Part shown: piece by piece, positions 22,756-34,195 of the stretch
Layout: the number at the start of each line of letters is the position of its first letter
How positions within the stretch are numbered: position 1 is the first letter of the stretch
NCBI GenBank assembly: GCA_036924085.1
Contig: JAVGWX010000005.1
Coordinates: forward strand, 79,753,547-79,817,546
Direction: 5' to 3'
Source: Ariolimax columbianus
Lineage: Eukaryota; Mollusca; Gastropoda; Stylommatophora; Arionidae
Length of the DNA: 64,000 bases
Notes under the pieces: model-generated
Database searches by the model: none
Told to the model about the DNA's origin: nothing
What the model saw: only the letters and a program-made list of their open reading frames with translations
Made by a program: the position numbers and the translations under genes

Positions 22756-23014
22756 AGACAACTTAGTTGCCAAATTCCAGGTATTTGAGAACTTTTCAAA
22801 CCCTTTGGCATCTATTTTTCACGTTTGGCAAGTAGCATCGTTTTTGCAACTTTTGAAAACAACTGGCATCTAATTTTTGCAATTTAAAAAAAAATAGTCA
22901 AAATTTTCTTTAAAAAAAACGCTCTTACATGTCTTTTTTTTGTAAATAGTGGCACACTACAATGTTGTTCATTTTTTACAAAATGAAGTTGTCAGTCCCA
23001 AGCTGTCCTTTTAG

Positions 23015-23094
23015 AGCAAGGACATATACATGAAACTGGTTGTATACAGTCTTCTAAACGAGTATAAAGATGTTAAGTTAAGTTAAGTTAAGCA
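23015..23094 (+). mobile_element. CR1-like LINE 3' end fragment
   Basis: The sequence from GAGCAAGGACATATACATGA through ACTGGTTGTATACAG to (TTAAG)n at 23075-23094 equals the 3' end of the LINE at 18055-19885. This is an extreme 5' truncation of about 80 bp. Confidence 0.85.
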
Positions 23095-23269
23095 GATCCC
23101 TTCTAAGTCATCTTTTGCGGCATGTTGAAGGAGACAGTGGCCATATTCTTTTCCTACCAGGTACCAATGGGGTCTTTATGTAAATGTATATGCATTCGTT
23201 ATGAGTTTTTTCTTACAATTTAACATTACTTTTGACCCATTTATATTTATTGACATAATTTAGTTCACT

Positions 23270-23840
23270 TCATTGCAAGTGCCGTCTTTTTGTCTTGACG
23301 GTCAACTCTGGCAGACTGACATTAGGCCGTCTTTCGGTGTTGCTCCCCCACTTATAGCACTGCCCGCCTATTGTCCGCTGACCTTCAACCTTCCCCTCCA
23401 GTATTGTTTTCAATAAAGTATCGTGTCTTTTTATATGTTCAAAATATTTGATGTGTCTAATTTTAATTTCTCTTTCCACGAAATGCGACTCATTCTTCTG
23501 TATGACCACATTATAGGGGCATATATTATGTTCTCAAACTGTTTGTTCATAGTCCATGTTTTTGCATCGTATAATAATGTTGCAAATATGTGGGACATTT
23601 TTAATGCATTAGTTATTTGCCTGGATGTATATATTTCTGATCATATTAAATGAGCTTTTGGCCGTTCCTATTCTCCTCTACAACTCCCCTCTCACGTCTA
23701 CCATCACTTGTAATTTTCTGTACCAGATACAAGTAGCTGTCTACCTGGTCTTGTATTACGTCGTTCACTCGGATATCCTAAACGCCGTTAGGGAAATTGG
23801 CTGGAAGGAGGATTCTGAAGATGATCCAGACTCTTCTTCT
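23270..23840 (-). mobile_element. LINE reverse transcriptase C-terminal relic
   Basis: The minus strand reads VDSYLYLVQKITSDGRRERG (connection block) and, downstream, IKIRHIKYFEHIKRHDTLLK, ILEGKVEGQR and a WG-N...LPELTVK C-terminus, typical of LINE RTs. Frameshifts separate the pieces and the catalytic loop is absent. Confidence 0.75.
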
Positions 23841-24119
23841 TGGCGAAATTGGTTGAATTGAGAGTGAAACGAGGGGCGGCGAGAAAGGAGAACCACACGG
23901 GGATCCAAAGACGTCTAGCAAGCACAGGAGCGGAACGGCCAGTCATCACGTGCTGGCAGACATACTGAGGATGAGATCTGAGATCTCGTATGGACTTGTC
24001 CCGAGTGCGATGAAGATGGTCCGACGACTAACTCGGGAAATTAGTTGTGGGCTGCATGTTTGTTTCGCTAAATAACGTTAACTTTTGTGTTATTAATGCT
24101 AATGACTAAACCATATATA

Positions 24120-24401
24120 TAAGGTAGCTTCAAAAAGTTCCAGGAATTAGTGGATTGTATAGAAATAAGTTACAATAGAATTATCTGCACTACATTTTCT
24201 TCAAAGTAGTTCTCTTCGGCAACTACACACTTTTGCCAACGTGCATACAGCTGCTGGAAACATTCGTAGAACCCATTCTTTGACACCTCTCTCAGCTGTA
24301 TTGTTGCATTGGTGATAATTCCCTGTAGCATCATCGAATCGCTGTCCCTTTAGTGCTGATTTCAGTCGAGGGAACGAGGGTGATTCGTTTCTTTTGCGCA
24401 T
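24120..24401 (-). mobile_element. mariner-like transposase C-terminal relic
   Basis: The minus strand gives FPRLKSALKGQRF, then in a shifted frame REVSKNGFYECFQQLYARW and QKCVVAEENYFEE, the usual mariner C-terminus. The outer sequence AGCTTCAAAAAGTTCCAGGA (24125-24145) may be a worn terminal inverted repeat. It lies tail away from the next relic on the opposite strand. Confidence 0.75.
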
Positions 24402-24416
24402 AGCTGCAGGTAATGA

Positions 24417-25010
24417 ATGAATCGTGGTGCCACCACTTTGAGCCGAGCAGCAAAACTGCTAGCTTGCAATGGAAACATCCCGGATCACCGAAACCAAAAA
24501 AAATTCAAGTCACACATTTCCGCTGGTAAGATTATGCTGACAGCGTTTTTTTTTTACCGTAAAGGACTTTTGTTAGTAGACTTTAAAGAGACTGGCGTGA
24601 ACATCAATGCCATCCGCTACAACGACACACTAGACAAGCTGCATACAGCAATCACTAATAAACGACACGGCACTCTTTCGCGTGATGTGATTCTGTTGCA
24701 ATGCAATGCGCGTCCACGTGTCGTGAACATTGTTCAGAAAGCGTTAGCACAGAAAAGGTGGGAAGTACTGCCACACCTATCCTATAGCAACGATATGTCC
24801 TCTTGTGACTTCCATTTGTTCGGACCCTTAAAACATGTCTGAAGGGTCAAAGATTCGACTCCGATGCAGACATCATTGCCTTGGCCACCAAGTGGTTCAA
24901 AAAGCAACCGTAGTCATTTTTTTCGGACGGCATCCACCGTCTACTCAAGCAGTGGGATGCGTGTCTGAATGCCTATGTCGACTTTTTCAAACTAACGCCG
25001 TTGTATGTTT
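24417..25010 (+). mobile_element. mariner transposase relic with lost catalytic Asp
   Basis: The 141-residue open part contains KKFKSHISAGKIMLTAFF, LLVDFKETGVNINAIRY, LLQCNARPR and SSCDFHLFGPLK. After a frameshift it continues LKGQRFDSDADI, FFSDGIHRLLKQWDACL. The normal HDNARPH is QCNARPR, so the second catalytic Asp is Cys, while the third Asp is kept exactly 34 residues later, the D,D34D mariner spacing. The N-terminal DNA-binding part is missing, so the gene is inactive. Confidence 0.88.
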
Positions 25011-25127
25011 GCTTCATACTAATTGCTATATTTAATTCTGTCACAGCAGATGATGTAACTATCATATGTTTATAATAAAGCCACTGGGTCCGGTTTCAGT
25101 TGAACATGCCTGGTATATATATATATA

Positions 25128-25223
25128 TAGATAATTAAGATAGAAAAATAGATAGATAGATAGATAGATAGACAGACAGGCATATAGATAGATAGATAGA
25201 TAGATAGATAGACAGACAGGCAT

Positions 25224-25264
<41 letters not shown>

Positions 25265-25299
25265 CAGACAGGCATATAGATAGATAGATAGACAGGCAT

Positions 25300-25356
<57 letters not shown>

Positions 25357-25363
25357 CAGGCAT

Positions 25364-25400
<37 letters not shown>

Positions 25401-25411
25401 CAGACATATAT

Positions 25412-25486
<75 letters not shown>

Positions 25487-25541
25487 TAAAGAAAGATAGA
25501 TAGATATATAGATAGATAGATATATAGATAGATAGATAGAC

Positions 25542-25608
<67 letters not shown>

Positions 25609-25659
25609 CAGGCATATAGACAGACAGGCACATAGATATATAGATAGATAGACAGACAG

Positions 25660-25693
<34 letters not shown>

Positions 25694-25695
25694 AT

Positions 25696-25732
<37 letters not shown>

Positions 25733-25775
25733 TGGATAGATAGATAGATAGATAGATGGATAGATAGATAGATAT

Positions 25776-25836
<61 letters not shown>

Positions 25837-25860
25837 CAGACATATAGACAGACAGACACA

Positions 25861-25898
<38 letters not shown>

Positions 25899-25902
25899 CA
25901 CT
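25128..25902. repeat. GATA/GACA tetranucleotide microsatellite, about 775 bp
   Basis: Long GATA runs alternate with GACA runs and recurring interruptions GACAGGCATATA, so the array has higher-order blocks. The three overlapping minus-strand frames of up to about 300 residues (Tyr-Leu-Ser-Ile) are artefacts of the repeat. Confidence 0.98.
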
Positions 25903-26739
25903 GACCCGGTATATTTCTAAATACAGTAAACATTTTCCCAATGTCAGATACTGACAACCATTTCCGTGCGTGCAACACAGATCAAAAGAAATCAGTGCTG
26001 ATTAGTCAATATTTGAAGTGTGTTATCGTTGGGCCTCTACCAAAGAACGTATGTTTGCCTGAGTGAGCAGGCTCATCTATTTGGACACCTGCCATTTACA
26101 TACAAAAGTGATTCCATTTGTATGTTTGTTTGTCTGCCACGGGGTCCATTAACCTATATTTTAGGCATTCGCATTAGTGGTTAGTCTAAACATTTCCAAA
26201 ACAGATTTCATGTTTTAAAGAAAAACAAAATTGACCTTTAAATATGGAGTTTAGTTAGAGGGAGATATTCAAACTTAGTCATGCAATTCAGATACCTATG
26301 AAACTTTTAAACATATGGCAAAAGATATATAGTGGAAATAAGAAAGAGTTGCGTTTGTACGTCCGTCACGCGGAGGAAGACCACTCTCTCTGTTCATCCA
26401 TTTTAATATGTTCAGTCTGTCAATGGGTTCGAACGTGACCGAGTAACCTGATGTGGGTCTGACATGACATCGGACAAGGTGGGCAGGGAATGTTCGTTAG
26501 ATTTTAAAAGCTTAATTTCGTGAGCTTCTCTGGCATGTCTCTGTTGTTCAGCAGATGTCTTTATAAATGTCCAGCGTGATTTTTTAACCTTCACGACGAG
26601 ATGTGCGCAACGCGGTTCGGACTTGTGTAGGAACTTCCCATGTGTTGGGTGTTATTTCAAACGTTTTTATTTTATTGAAGTCTTAAGCATATTCTTGAAG
26701 CACATCGTTTGGCCATAATGTAAGTGTTTACCCATGACC
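25903..26739. other. Nothing recognised
   Basis: Mixed-composition sequence with no domain, array or RNA gene that I can support. Confidence 0.35.
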
Positions 26740-27240
26740 TACTGTAAGATGGTGATGGCTTACCCATGTGCATTCCACCGTAAAAGAGTATTTTTGGCAG
26801 TCGATGGTCTACACATGATGGTCGATACGGACTACATGACCTACCCCGCGGAATTGTGACTGCATCATAATATTATTGATGCTAGTGATATCAGCTCTGT
26901 CATGAACGGTGATATCCAGGATCCTGTCATGCCATTTGGTCTTCAACATCCTTCTGAGACAGACTATGGAAGTTATTCTTTACAGGGCGCCTGACTACTG
27001 TCCATGTTTCACAAGCACTGGAAGCACCACATCACTGTAAACCTTCAGTTTTGTTGGTAGAATAATGCCACCTCGATGTCAAATATTGGTGTATAGTCTG
27101 CTTATTGTGCTGCTGACTTTGGAAATCAAATCGTTCATCTTATCTTCAATGGCATCATTCTGGGATAGTGTAGTAGCAAGGTACGTGAATTTGATCACAG
27201 CTGTCAGTTTCTCACACCCCACCTTGGTAATTGGCTCAGT
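26740..27240 (-). mobile_element. LINE reverse transcriptase C-terminal relic
   Basis: The minus strand reads LTAVIKFTYLATTLSQND, SKVSSTISRLYTNI, GGIILPTKLKVYSDVVLPVL, then CLRRMLKTKWHDRILDITV, RADITSI and QFRGVGHVVR. This is the connection, thumb and 'RW-GH' tail of a LINE RT, with stops. Confidence 0.82.
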
Positions 27241-27488
27241 GTAACTGTTACAGTATATAGTTAATGCGTGATTTATGTTGTCTCTGTGCCGATGGAACGT
27301 CTGTTATTTGAACAAGCCTTGGATAATCCATGCGTGCTATTCTGCATATTAACCTCTGAGCCAGCACAGTCGCCATCAAACAGAAGATCTCTGAAGATAT
27401 GTGATTTGACCTATTGCCACTTCTAAAGGAGGCTTCAAGAAAGTACGAAACATAGTAACAAGTTCTTGACGATTGAGATGAGAGCAAA

Positions 27489-27495
<7 letters not shown>

Positions 27496-27536
<41 letters not shown>
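27496..27536. repeat. (AG)n microsatellite
   Basis: About 20 AG units. Confidence 0.98.
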
Positions 27537-27539
<3 letters not shown>

Positions 27540-28209
27540 GAGAGAGTATTGCAGTGTTATGTAGTAGCAATATTGTTTTATGGACGAGAATCATAAACAA
27601 ACAATAAATAAAGAAATCACGGACAACAACATAAATATCTAACCTGATGTGTGATGCCATGTATACTTTAGAAAGCTATTTTTGGTTTCGTTAAAGATTT
27701 GCCTCTCTATATCTACTGACGGAGGCAGGGCGCTTTCCAAATCGGACCGTATTCTTTTGGGCGATATCAGGATGTATTAACCAGTGCTTGGATGCATGTG
27801 TGCGTCTGTGTGTACCTCAAGTTAGTGCGATCGCAGGGTCAGGTTTCAACCTAACCTAAGAGCAATGGAAGGGCCTCACACAGAGGGCGTGTATTAGAGA
27901 TGTGTAAGACTGCTTGAGAAGTTTAAAAAAAAAATGTTTTGGCCCGAGTTCGCGATTTCTTGTGTTCTTGTGATCTTTAGACAGCTAACAAACTCAAGTG
28001 AAGATATACACAAACAGAAAACAATAATATGGATCAATCTTCTCGCTGCACATTCATTTACGGATATAAATTTTGTGTTTCAGTTTGGGCATACAGTGGT
28101 TATAGTATGGTAGATTGCCACTTGGTCAACATTACCACAGGCAAGGAATGCAGAGAGTGGTACAATGTTAAAATAAAGCTCGAGTTTACACAGTTCAACA
28201 ATCTTCAGG
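27537..28209. other. Nothing recognised
   Basis: A plus-strand open frame from 28029 (about 100 codons, partly overlapping the LINE relic downstream) has no recognisable domain. Confidence 0.3.
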
Positions 28210-28490
28210 TTTGTAAACAAGACATGTTATTATCATCATGTCTCCGTCTGGTTCATCTCGGAATCTCGGGTCGTACCAGATCCTTTCAATCTTCTGCTGT
28301 ATTCTTGAGTTCCACCCACGAGACCCATTTCAACTGACTTCCTTCTCGACCGATCTGCGACAGGTGTTTCTTGACATCCTCACTCATCTCTTTCTCTGTG
28401 GGTTTCAATCCAGCGCATGTCGAGTTATACAGTTCGGCATCTTTCTGTTAATGTGTCCTATCCATCCCCACTTTCTCCCTAAAATCTCAT
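28210..28490 (-). mobile_element. LINE C-terminal tail relic
   Basis: The minus strand reads EILGRKWGWIGHINRKMPN, CITRHALD, NPQRKR, MSRNTCRRSVEKEVS and then a WVELKNTAEDWKDL-type end. This matches the common 'W-IGH-LR, ALDWNP-GKR, TWRRS-E-E, AQDR-W' tail of LINE RTs. Four or more stops make it dead. Confidence 0.72.
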
Positions 28491-28708
28491 GCTCCATAGA
28501 CAGGGAATACAGAGAGTGGTGCAACCGGAAAACAGAGCTAAAGATTAATCAGCTGATTAGTGCTAATATTCAGCTGTGTGATGTTGTCATGTATACAGGT
28601 GCAAGTCAGGTTGGAGATTTTCTGCTAGAGCGAGAGACTAGGCTGTTCTTAGAACAGAAAATAATATAACCTTTTATGATTCAGAAATGGATAGACGAGT
28701 GTGAACAT

Positions 28709-29152
28709 TTGAGAAAGTATTTACATTCTCAGCGTAACAAAACTGGACAGGTCTGAGCGAAAACATTAGGGGAAGGCAAAGAAAAGTATTTACACTCACA
28801 GCGTGATAAAACTGGGTAGACCTGAGCGAGAACATTAGGGGAAGGCAAAGGAACGTATTTACACTCTCAGCGTGATAAAACTGGATAGACCTGAGCGAGA
28901 ACATTAGGGGAAGGCAAAGGAACGTATTTACACTCTCAGCGTGATAAAACTGGATAGACCTGAGCGAGAACATTAGAGGAAGGCAAAGGAACGTATTTAC
29001 ACTCTCAGCGTGACAAAACCGGATAGCACTGAGCGAGAACATTAGGGGAAGGCGAAGGAAAGTATTTACACTCTCAGCGTGACAGAACTGTAAAGGTCTG
29101 ATCGAGAACATTAGGGGAAGACAAAGGAAAGTATTTAAACTCTCAGCTTGGA
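28709..29152. repeat. 69-bp minisatellite, about 6.4 units
   Basis: The unit contains GTATTTACACTCTCAGCGTG, AAAACTGGATAGACCTGAGC and GAACATTAGGGGAAGGCAAA. Being 3n long it leaves a 193-residue minus-strand frame of a 23-residue repeat, which I do not accept as a gene. Confidence 0.95.
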
Positions 29153-29802
29153 AGAAATGAATACATGTATCCTGATTATTTTTAAGTAATGGTTTCCAGC
29201 CGTTGATAGGCTTCTCTTCTATTTTGTTTGGCATAAGAGGTTTAAAAGTGCGCACTGTCAGACTGAAAAAAGAGAGAAAATATTTCCGGAATTATTGTAA
29301 TATAATAATGGAGAACAAGTGGCAGAAATCAATAGAATATAATCAACTAGAAATCTCATTTTCGGAGCCAAGTGCTGAAAAGAATCCGTGAGACCATGTA
29401 AGCGTTGATTGCAAAGAATAATATATTGACTGCAAACACGCAATACAGACAGCAACAACCAATATAGCTGAACATTAAGGAGACAGTGAACTGGAGATGG
29501 GATATTGCACGAAGGTTAACCTCAGACCGGGAGTAAGAGGGAGGGTACGTAGAGGGAGTGTTTGTCGGTGACAGACTTGATAGTCTTAAGGTCAAGTACA
29601 TTGGTAGAAGGTGGGAGGGGGGGGGGGGTGTTATACGAAAAGGTAGAGATGGAAAGGACACACCCAAAGAAGAAATGAAGTAAATAATGGAGAGAATAGC
29701 AACATGGAATAATCCGATCATTTCACATAATCCCAAGCAACATTGTTGTATCGGTTATGCACTACGTAACACTTCATCCCCACTAGCAACTGTTTCTAAT
29801 CT
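29153..29802. other. Nothing recognised; poly-G tract
   Basis: Contains a run of G at 29615-29630 and no recognised coding content. Confidence 0.35.
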
Positions 29803-29912
29803 GTTATAGAGCTATTTAACACTAATTGATCAATAGTGATATAGAGCTATTTAACACGAACTGATCAATAGTGACTTAAAGCTATTTAACACTAATTGAT
29901 CAAAAATGATTT
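29803..29912. repeat. 37-bp tandem repeat, 3 units
   Basis: AGCTATTTAACACTAATTGA followed by TCAATAGTGAT recurs three times with small changes. Confidence 0.88.
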
Positions 29913-29929
29913 TAATTCTGACCTGCTGT

Positions 29930-30184
29930 AAAAGGTAAAGGTAGTCCCATAACAGAGCCTACCGTCGGAGATGAAGTGTTAGAGTCTTCATTTTACTAAG
30001 GCTAAGTTTTTGTCATGTGGGATGGCTAGTTCTCTTTCTTGATGCCTTTTTCCTTTCCTAGCCGCCAGCCATGTGGTACCCATTTACATCTGGGTTGACT
30101 GAAGCTGCCGATAGAGACAATTAAACCATGTACCTTTGCATGAAAAGCAAGTGCTCTATCACTGCCCCAATCTGCCGCTATTTG
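29930..30184 (-). mobile_element. tRNA-derived SINE (Ala-like head)
   Basis: The minus-strand head GGGCAGTGATAGAGCACTTG and CTTTTCATGCAAAGG resembles a tRNA-Ala (TGC) with box A, and box B is degraded to TGGTTTAATTG. The body has CAACCCAGATGTAAATGGGT, the core shared with fragments at 574-680, 9110-9240 and 48851-49005, and the tail is TTTACC-rich. Confidence 0.75.
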
Positions 30185-30199
30185 CTATGGGACAAATGA

Positions 30200-30505
30200 A
30201 CACTTCACCTCCCTCAACAACAGTGTCTGTCAAAAAGACTAGACTAGCTAACACTTAACACCCATCAACAACAGTGTTTGTCCAAGAGACTTGACTAGTG
30301 AACACTTCACATCCACCAACAACAGTGTCTGTCTAAGGGACTAGTCTAATGACCACTTCACATCCACCAACAACAGTGTCTGTCTAAGGGACTAGTCTAG
30401 TGACCACTTCACATCCACCAACAACAGTGTCTGTCTAAGGGACTAGTCTAGTGACCACTTCACATAAATCAACAAACAATGTATGTCTACCGGACTAGAC
30501 TAGTG
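30200..30505. repeat. 51-bp minisatellite, about 6 units
   Basis: CATCCACCAACAACAGTGTC followed by TGTCTAAGGGACTAGTCTAG repeats every 51 bp, with decayed outer units. Confidence 0.93.
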
Positions 30506-31103
30506 AACTGATAGGTGAACATCTGCAACAAATGTGCCCGATATGCTAGTGACAGAGACAGCCGGTCGCCAGTACCATTATTGGACAAGCTCTATTGAGA
30601 CAGCTGTAACATTAGTCCGATAGAAGCGTTTCTTACCTATATTCACGTTAACGTTTGATGAAAGTGCACGGGGCGGAGATTGGGGGGAGGGGGCGGAGAC
30701 AAGTTCTACGGAGTTGGCTATAAATTTACCTTGATATTAGAAAGTGCACAATCGAGAGTGACAGGCTCTATTTAGTTGTTTATATCCACGTTAACGTTAG
30801 AAAGCACACGTCTAATGAGAATGACAAGCTAATGGAGATAATCTCAAGCTGACTATGTGTTTATTTAGATTTACAAACCTTGACGCTTGGAAGCGTACAC
30901 AGCAGAAGGCTCTGTAATGCAATTCATACAGAAAGTGAGTATAGGCATCGTCAGAACCATCCCCGAACAAGATCTATAGAGGTACTAACGTCCCCATGAC
31001 ATCACTACTTTCTTTAGGTACATTCAAGTTGGCGATGAAATCACGAAGAGCCAGAAGAATTAATCCTTCTTTATGTCATATTCTCCTTTCCTTCCCTACA
31101 CGA
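30506..31103. other. Nothing recognised
   Basis: Contains loosely repeated CACGTTAACGTT segments (30650, 30790) but no gene. Confidence 0.35.
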
Positions 31104-31148
31104 TTATACGGCCATAGCTACATTCGACCTTAATTATATGGGGCCACC

Positions 31149-32607
31149 CATGAAGTCAACGCCAATTGTAGAACTTGAAAAGATTACAAATCTGCAATCC
31201 ATGACCGACAGAAGAGACTGCAGAGCCCAGCAGAGAAACTCAGAAGACTGACAGACCATCCAATGCATCAGAGACTAAATAGATTTGGAAAATGGAAACT
31301 AAAGCGGAGAAACTTTGCAGAAATAGCCAAAGCAAAGATGAGCGAAGATCCTATGAACACCATAACAACACCAAAGCCCATCCCTACTGTACGCAAACCC
31401 ACATGGAAGCAGCATATCATTCCGGAGGTAGTAGAAAATATACCAGGTATTGGAAACAAGAACAGCCAGACGGAAAAAGAAAGAAGAGACATAACCCTGA
31501 GGTACATAGCGGAAAACTACCCAAGCATGGACTGGACCCATGCATACACCGACGGTTCTGTAACAAACACAACACAGAATGGAGGGGGAGGGGTATTCCT
31601 GAGCCTAACAAATGGTAGAAAAATAACACTGTCAGTATCAACTGGAAAATTCTCAAGCAATTTCAGAGCGGAGGCAGAGGCACTGAAGGCTGTAGTTAAA
31701 GCAATACTGACAGGCGAAAGCAATAAAAGCCAGATAGTCCTGTTTACTGATTCCCTGGCCGTGGTTACAGCACTTAAAAGCCAGAAAAATACTGAACTTA
31801 ATGATTTAAGAGCAGTACTCTGTCAACTATACCAGCAGCTCGCACCAAAAAGAGTAGTAGTATAGTGGGTTCCATCCCACTGTAACATCCAAGGCAACGA
31901 GGAGGCAGACAGACTGACAAAGGAATTTGCAAGACTACCACAACTAGATTCTAGTGTGACCTACGAAGAGTCTAAAAGGTTTATTAGGGCCAGATACATG
32001 CCAAATGGGAAACATAACATACTGGCTACACAAAAAATTATGCCTACTACCAGTTGAACAGAAGAGAGCAGGTCGTGGTCTTCAGACTCCGCACAGGCCA
32101 CAACAGACTGAGGTACCCCCTATTCAATAAACTGAAGATAGGTGACACTGACAAATGCACCTGTGGCGGCTGTAGCAGGGCAGACTGGCTAAGGAGAAGG
32201 GTTCAAAAAGGGAATGCTAACCCGGTACTCAAAAAATGCTTGCTGAAGTCGGATGTGTTGGACCGAAAGGTGCAAATATCGCAGCCAAGCTGTAAACTAC
32301 GACACAATGCACTCCGTTCTCTGGACTACATTCTGCTACTTAAGCCCTTTCAGGGTTTGGTAGTGGGAGATTGAGAAAGAACGAAGAAGAAGAAGAGGAA
32401 GAATGCACCTGTGGTACAGGGAAAATGGCCGTTGAACATCTGCTGCAAAATTATCCGACATACGAGGACCAGAGAAAGCACATGTGGCCATCACCAGTGG
32501 TAACACTAGGCAAGCTATATGGCAGTGTCGACAGCCTCAGGATGACAGCTGCTTTCTTCGAATAAATTCAAGTTGACGTCTGACAGCGTACGAAGAAGAA
32601 GAAGAAG
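31149..32607 (+). mobile_element. GAA-tailed RT-RNase H LINE, 5' truncated, with nested SINE
   Basis: The open stretch 31263-31865 carries FAEIAKAKM, VENIPGIGNKN, DWTHAYTDGSV (RNase H Asp), EAEAL, VLFTDSLAVVTALKS, then a TAG in place of the Gln codon of VVVQWVPSHCN, so it is inactive. It continues GNEEADRLTKE, REQVVVFRLRTGHNRLRY, a Cys/His tail and YEDQRKHMWPSP to a (GAA)n tail. It begins within the RT end (MKSTPIVELEKI). A SINE (32167-32401) splits the Cys/His tail. Confidence 0.92.
32167..32401 (+). mobile_element. 5'-truncated ~350-bp SINE nested in the LINE
   Basis: This matches the family from TGTAGCAGGGCAGACTGGCT to the end GAACGAAGAAGAAGAAGAGG. The 13-bp sequence AATGCACCTGTGG flanks it exactly (32154-32166 and 32402-32414). 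Joining the flanks restores the LINE reading (TDKCTCGTGKMAVEHLLQN), so insertion into the LINE is clear. Confidence 0.95.
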
Positions 32608-33130
32608 ATATAGGGCCACCGCTACGGTCGACCTTAATTATTTTGGGCCACCGCTACAGTCGAATTAATTATATAGAGCCACCACTACAGCCGAACTCTT
32701 ATTTGAGACCACAGCTACAGTCGACCTTAATTATATAGGGCCACAGCTACAATCGACCTTAATTATATAGAGCCACAGCTACAGCGGACCTTAATTATAT
32801 AGAGCCACAGCTACAGTCGACCTTAATTATATAGAGCCACAGCTACAGTCGACCTTAATTATATAGAGCCACAGCTACAGTCGACCTTAATTATATAGAG
32901 CCACAGCTACAGTCGACCTCTATTATTTAGAGCCACAGCTTCAGTCGACCTCTATTATATAGAGCCACAGCTACAATCGACCTCTATTATATAAAGCCAC
33001 AGCTACAGTCGACCTTAATTATATAGAGCCACAGCTACAGTCGACCTTAATTATATAGAGCCACAGCAACAGTCGACCTCTATTATATAGTGCCACATCA
33101 GTCGACCTCTATTATATAGGGCCACAGCTG
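32608..33130. repeat. 32-bp satellite-like array, about 16 units
   Basis: The unit is AGCCACAGCTACAGTCGACC plus TTAATTATATAG. One unit also lies left of the LINE (31104-31148) and a stray unit at 34163-34195, so the LINE and an endonuclease fragment lie between units. Confidence 0.95.
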
Positions 33131-33684
33131 GGATAGTTAGGGACAGTTACGGACAGGTAGGGACAAGCTGTGTTTACGTTTTGCTTTGGTGTTTGTATTT
33201 TTAGAGGATGATTCCAAGTTTTAAATCGGACTAAACTGTTCCCAGATTATGGCTACTATTTAGGACCGTGTTCTGTGTTACTTACGTAGCCTAGTTTGCC
33301 GTTACATATCATCTTGTCTCAACATCCCTGTTTTCCACAACTTGTGGTCTCGCAGTTACCGAAGCCAAAATCGTTCAACCGCGCAGGTCAATCTGAATCC
33401 CAGGGACTTCGCTGAACAACGGTTTGTTAGATAAAGACTACCAATGACCGTCAAGCCGCTACCACTGGACACAGAACGACAACATCCAGTGGAAAATATT
33501 CGACTGCGTGTACCGTGTGAACTTTCTGATAATACTATGCTCCATACAGCCCCATTGCTATCAACGCAGTGGCGAAAGCGTGGGCCAGTCCGTTATGGGA
33601 TCGTGGTACTGAAGATTGAGGATTAGTGAAGCTGACCTCCAGGAATGGGTTGGGCTTTAGCTTCATCAATTTCGGTCACGAACT
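33131..33684. other. Unassigned sequence before the endonuclease fragment
   Basis: A 60-codon open frame at 33444-33626 and surrounding GC-richer sequence may be the 5' part of the LINE at 33685, but I cannot align it. Confidence 0.3.
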
Positions 33685-34160
33685 GTTGATAGCTAGTGTG
33701 CCGAAAAGCTTGCCAGATACAGAAATGATATAACAGTTCTAAGTGAGATTCGCTGGCAGAAGTGGGCCAACTCATAGAAACTGAAGCTGGCTGTGCCTTC
33801 TTCTAGAAAGGGTGTGAAGTCGAAGACTGGAGTTAGTCGGGTGTTGGCTTTGCTATAAAATCAAGCTTGGTTAGTGGTCTCCCCAGTGCTCCAAAGGGGA
33901 TTATTGACCGTCTAATGGTGCCGATGATCACACTGACCATAAACAAACAAGCCTCCACCGTCAGTGCATATGCCCCAACAATGAGTAACTAGGAAGACAC
34001 AGAGGAAACGTTCTACCGTGATTTGGAGACACTAATCGACGCTGAACTAAAGAAAAATGGGTTGATCATTGTGGTTGATTTCAGTGCTCGAGTAGGTGTT
34101 TTGTTTCATGGGACGAAGTGATTGGCCGGAATAGCATTGGAAGCTGCAATAGTAACGGAC
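33685..34160 (+). mobile_element. LINE AP-endonuclease domain fragment
   Basis: The plus strand reads ARYRNDITVLSEIRWQ, then SGVGFAIKSSLVSGLPSAPK, GIIDRLMVPMITL, VSAYAPTM, FYRDLETLI and LIIVVDFSARVG. This is the ARY-ID/LSE, GVGF, YAPT, GDFNARVG series of LINE APE endonucleases. GDFNAR is VDFSAR here, and a frameshift and stops are present. It stops at a satellite unit at 34163. Confidence 0.8.
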
Positions 34161-34195
34161 ACACCGCTACAGTCGACCTCTTAAATAGAGCGCAG

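Noticed and set aside
25062..25978. Three overlapping minus-strand open frames of about 270-300 residues
   Set aside because: They are translations of the GATA/GACA microsatellite, and all frames are open because the repeat lacks stops.
28674..29255. 193-residue minus-strand repeat protein
   Set aside because: It is a 69-bp array with 3n unit length. No flanking gene structure or domain supports it.
33685..34160. Host AP endonuclease gene
   Set aside because: The GVGFAIK, YAPT and DFSARVG series is that of LINE endonucleases, with stops and frameshifts, and it is bounded by satellite units.
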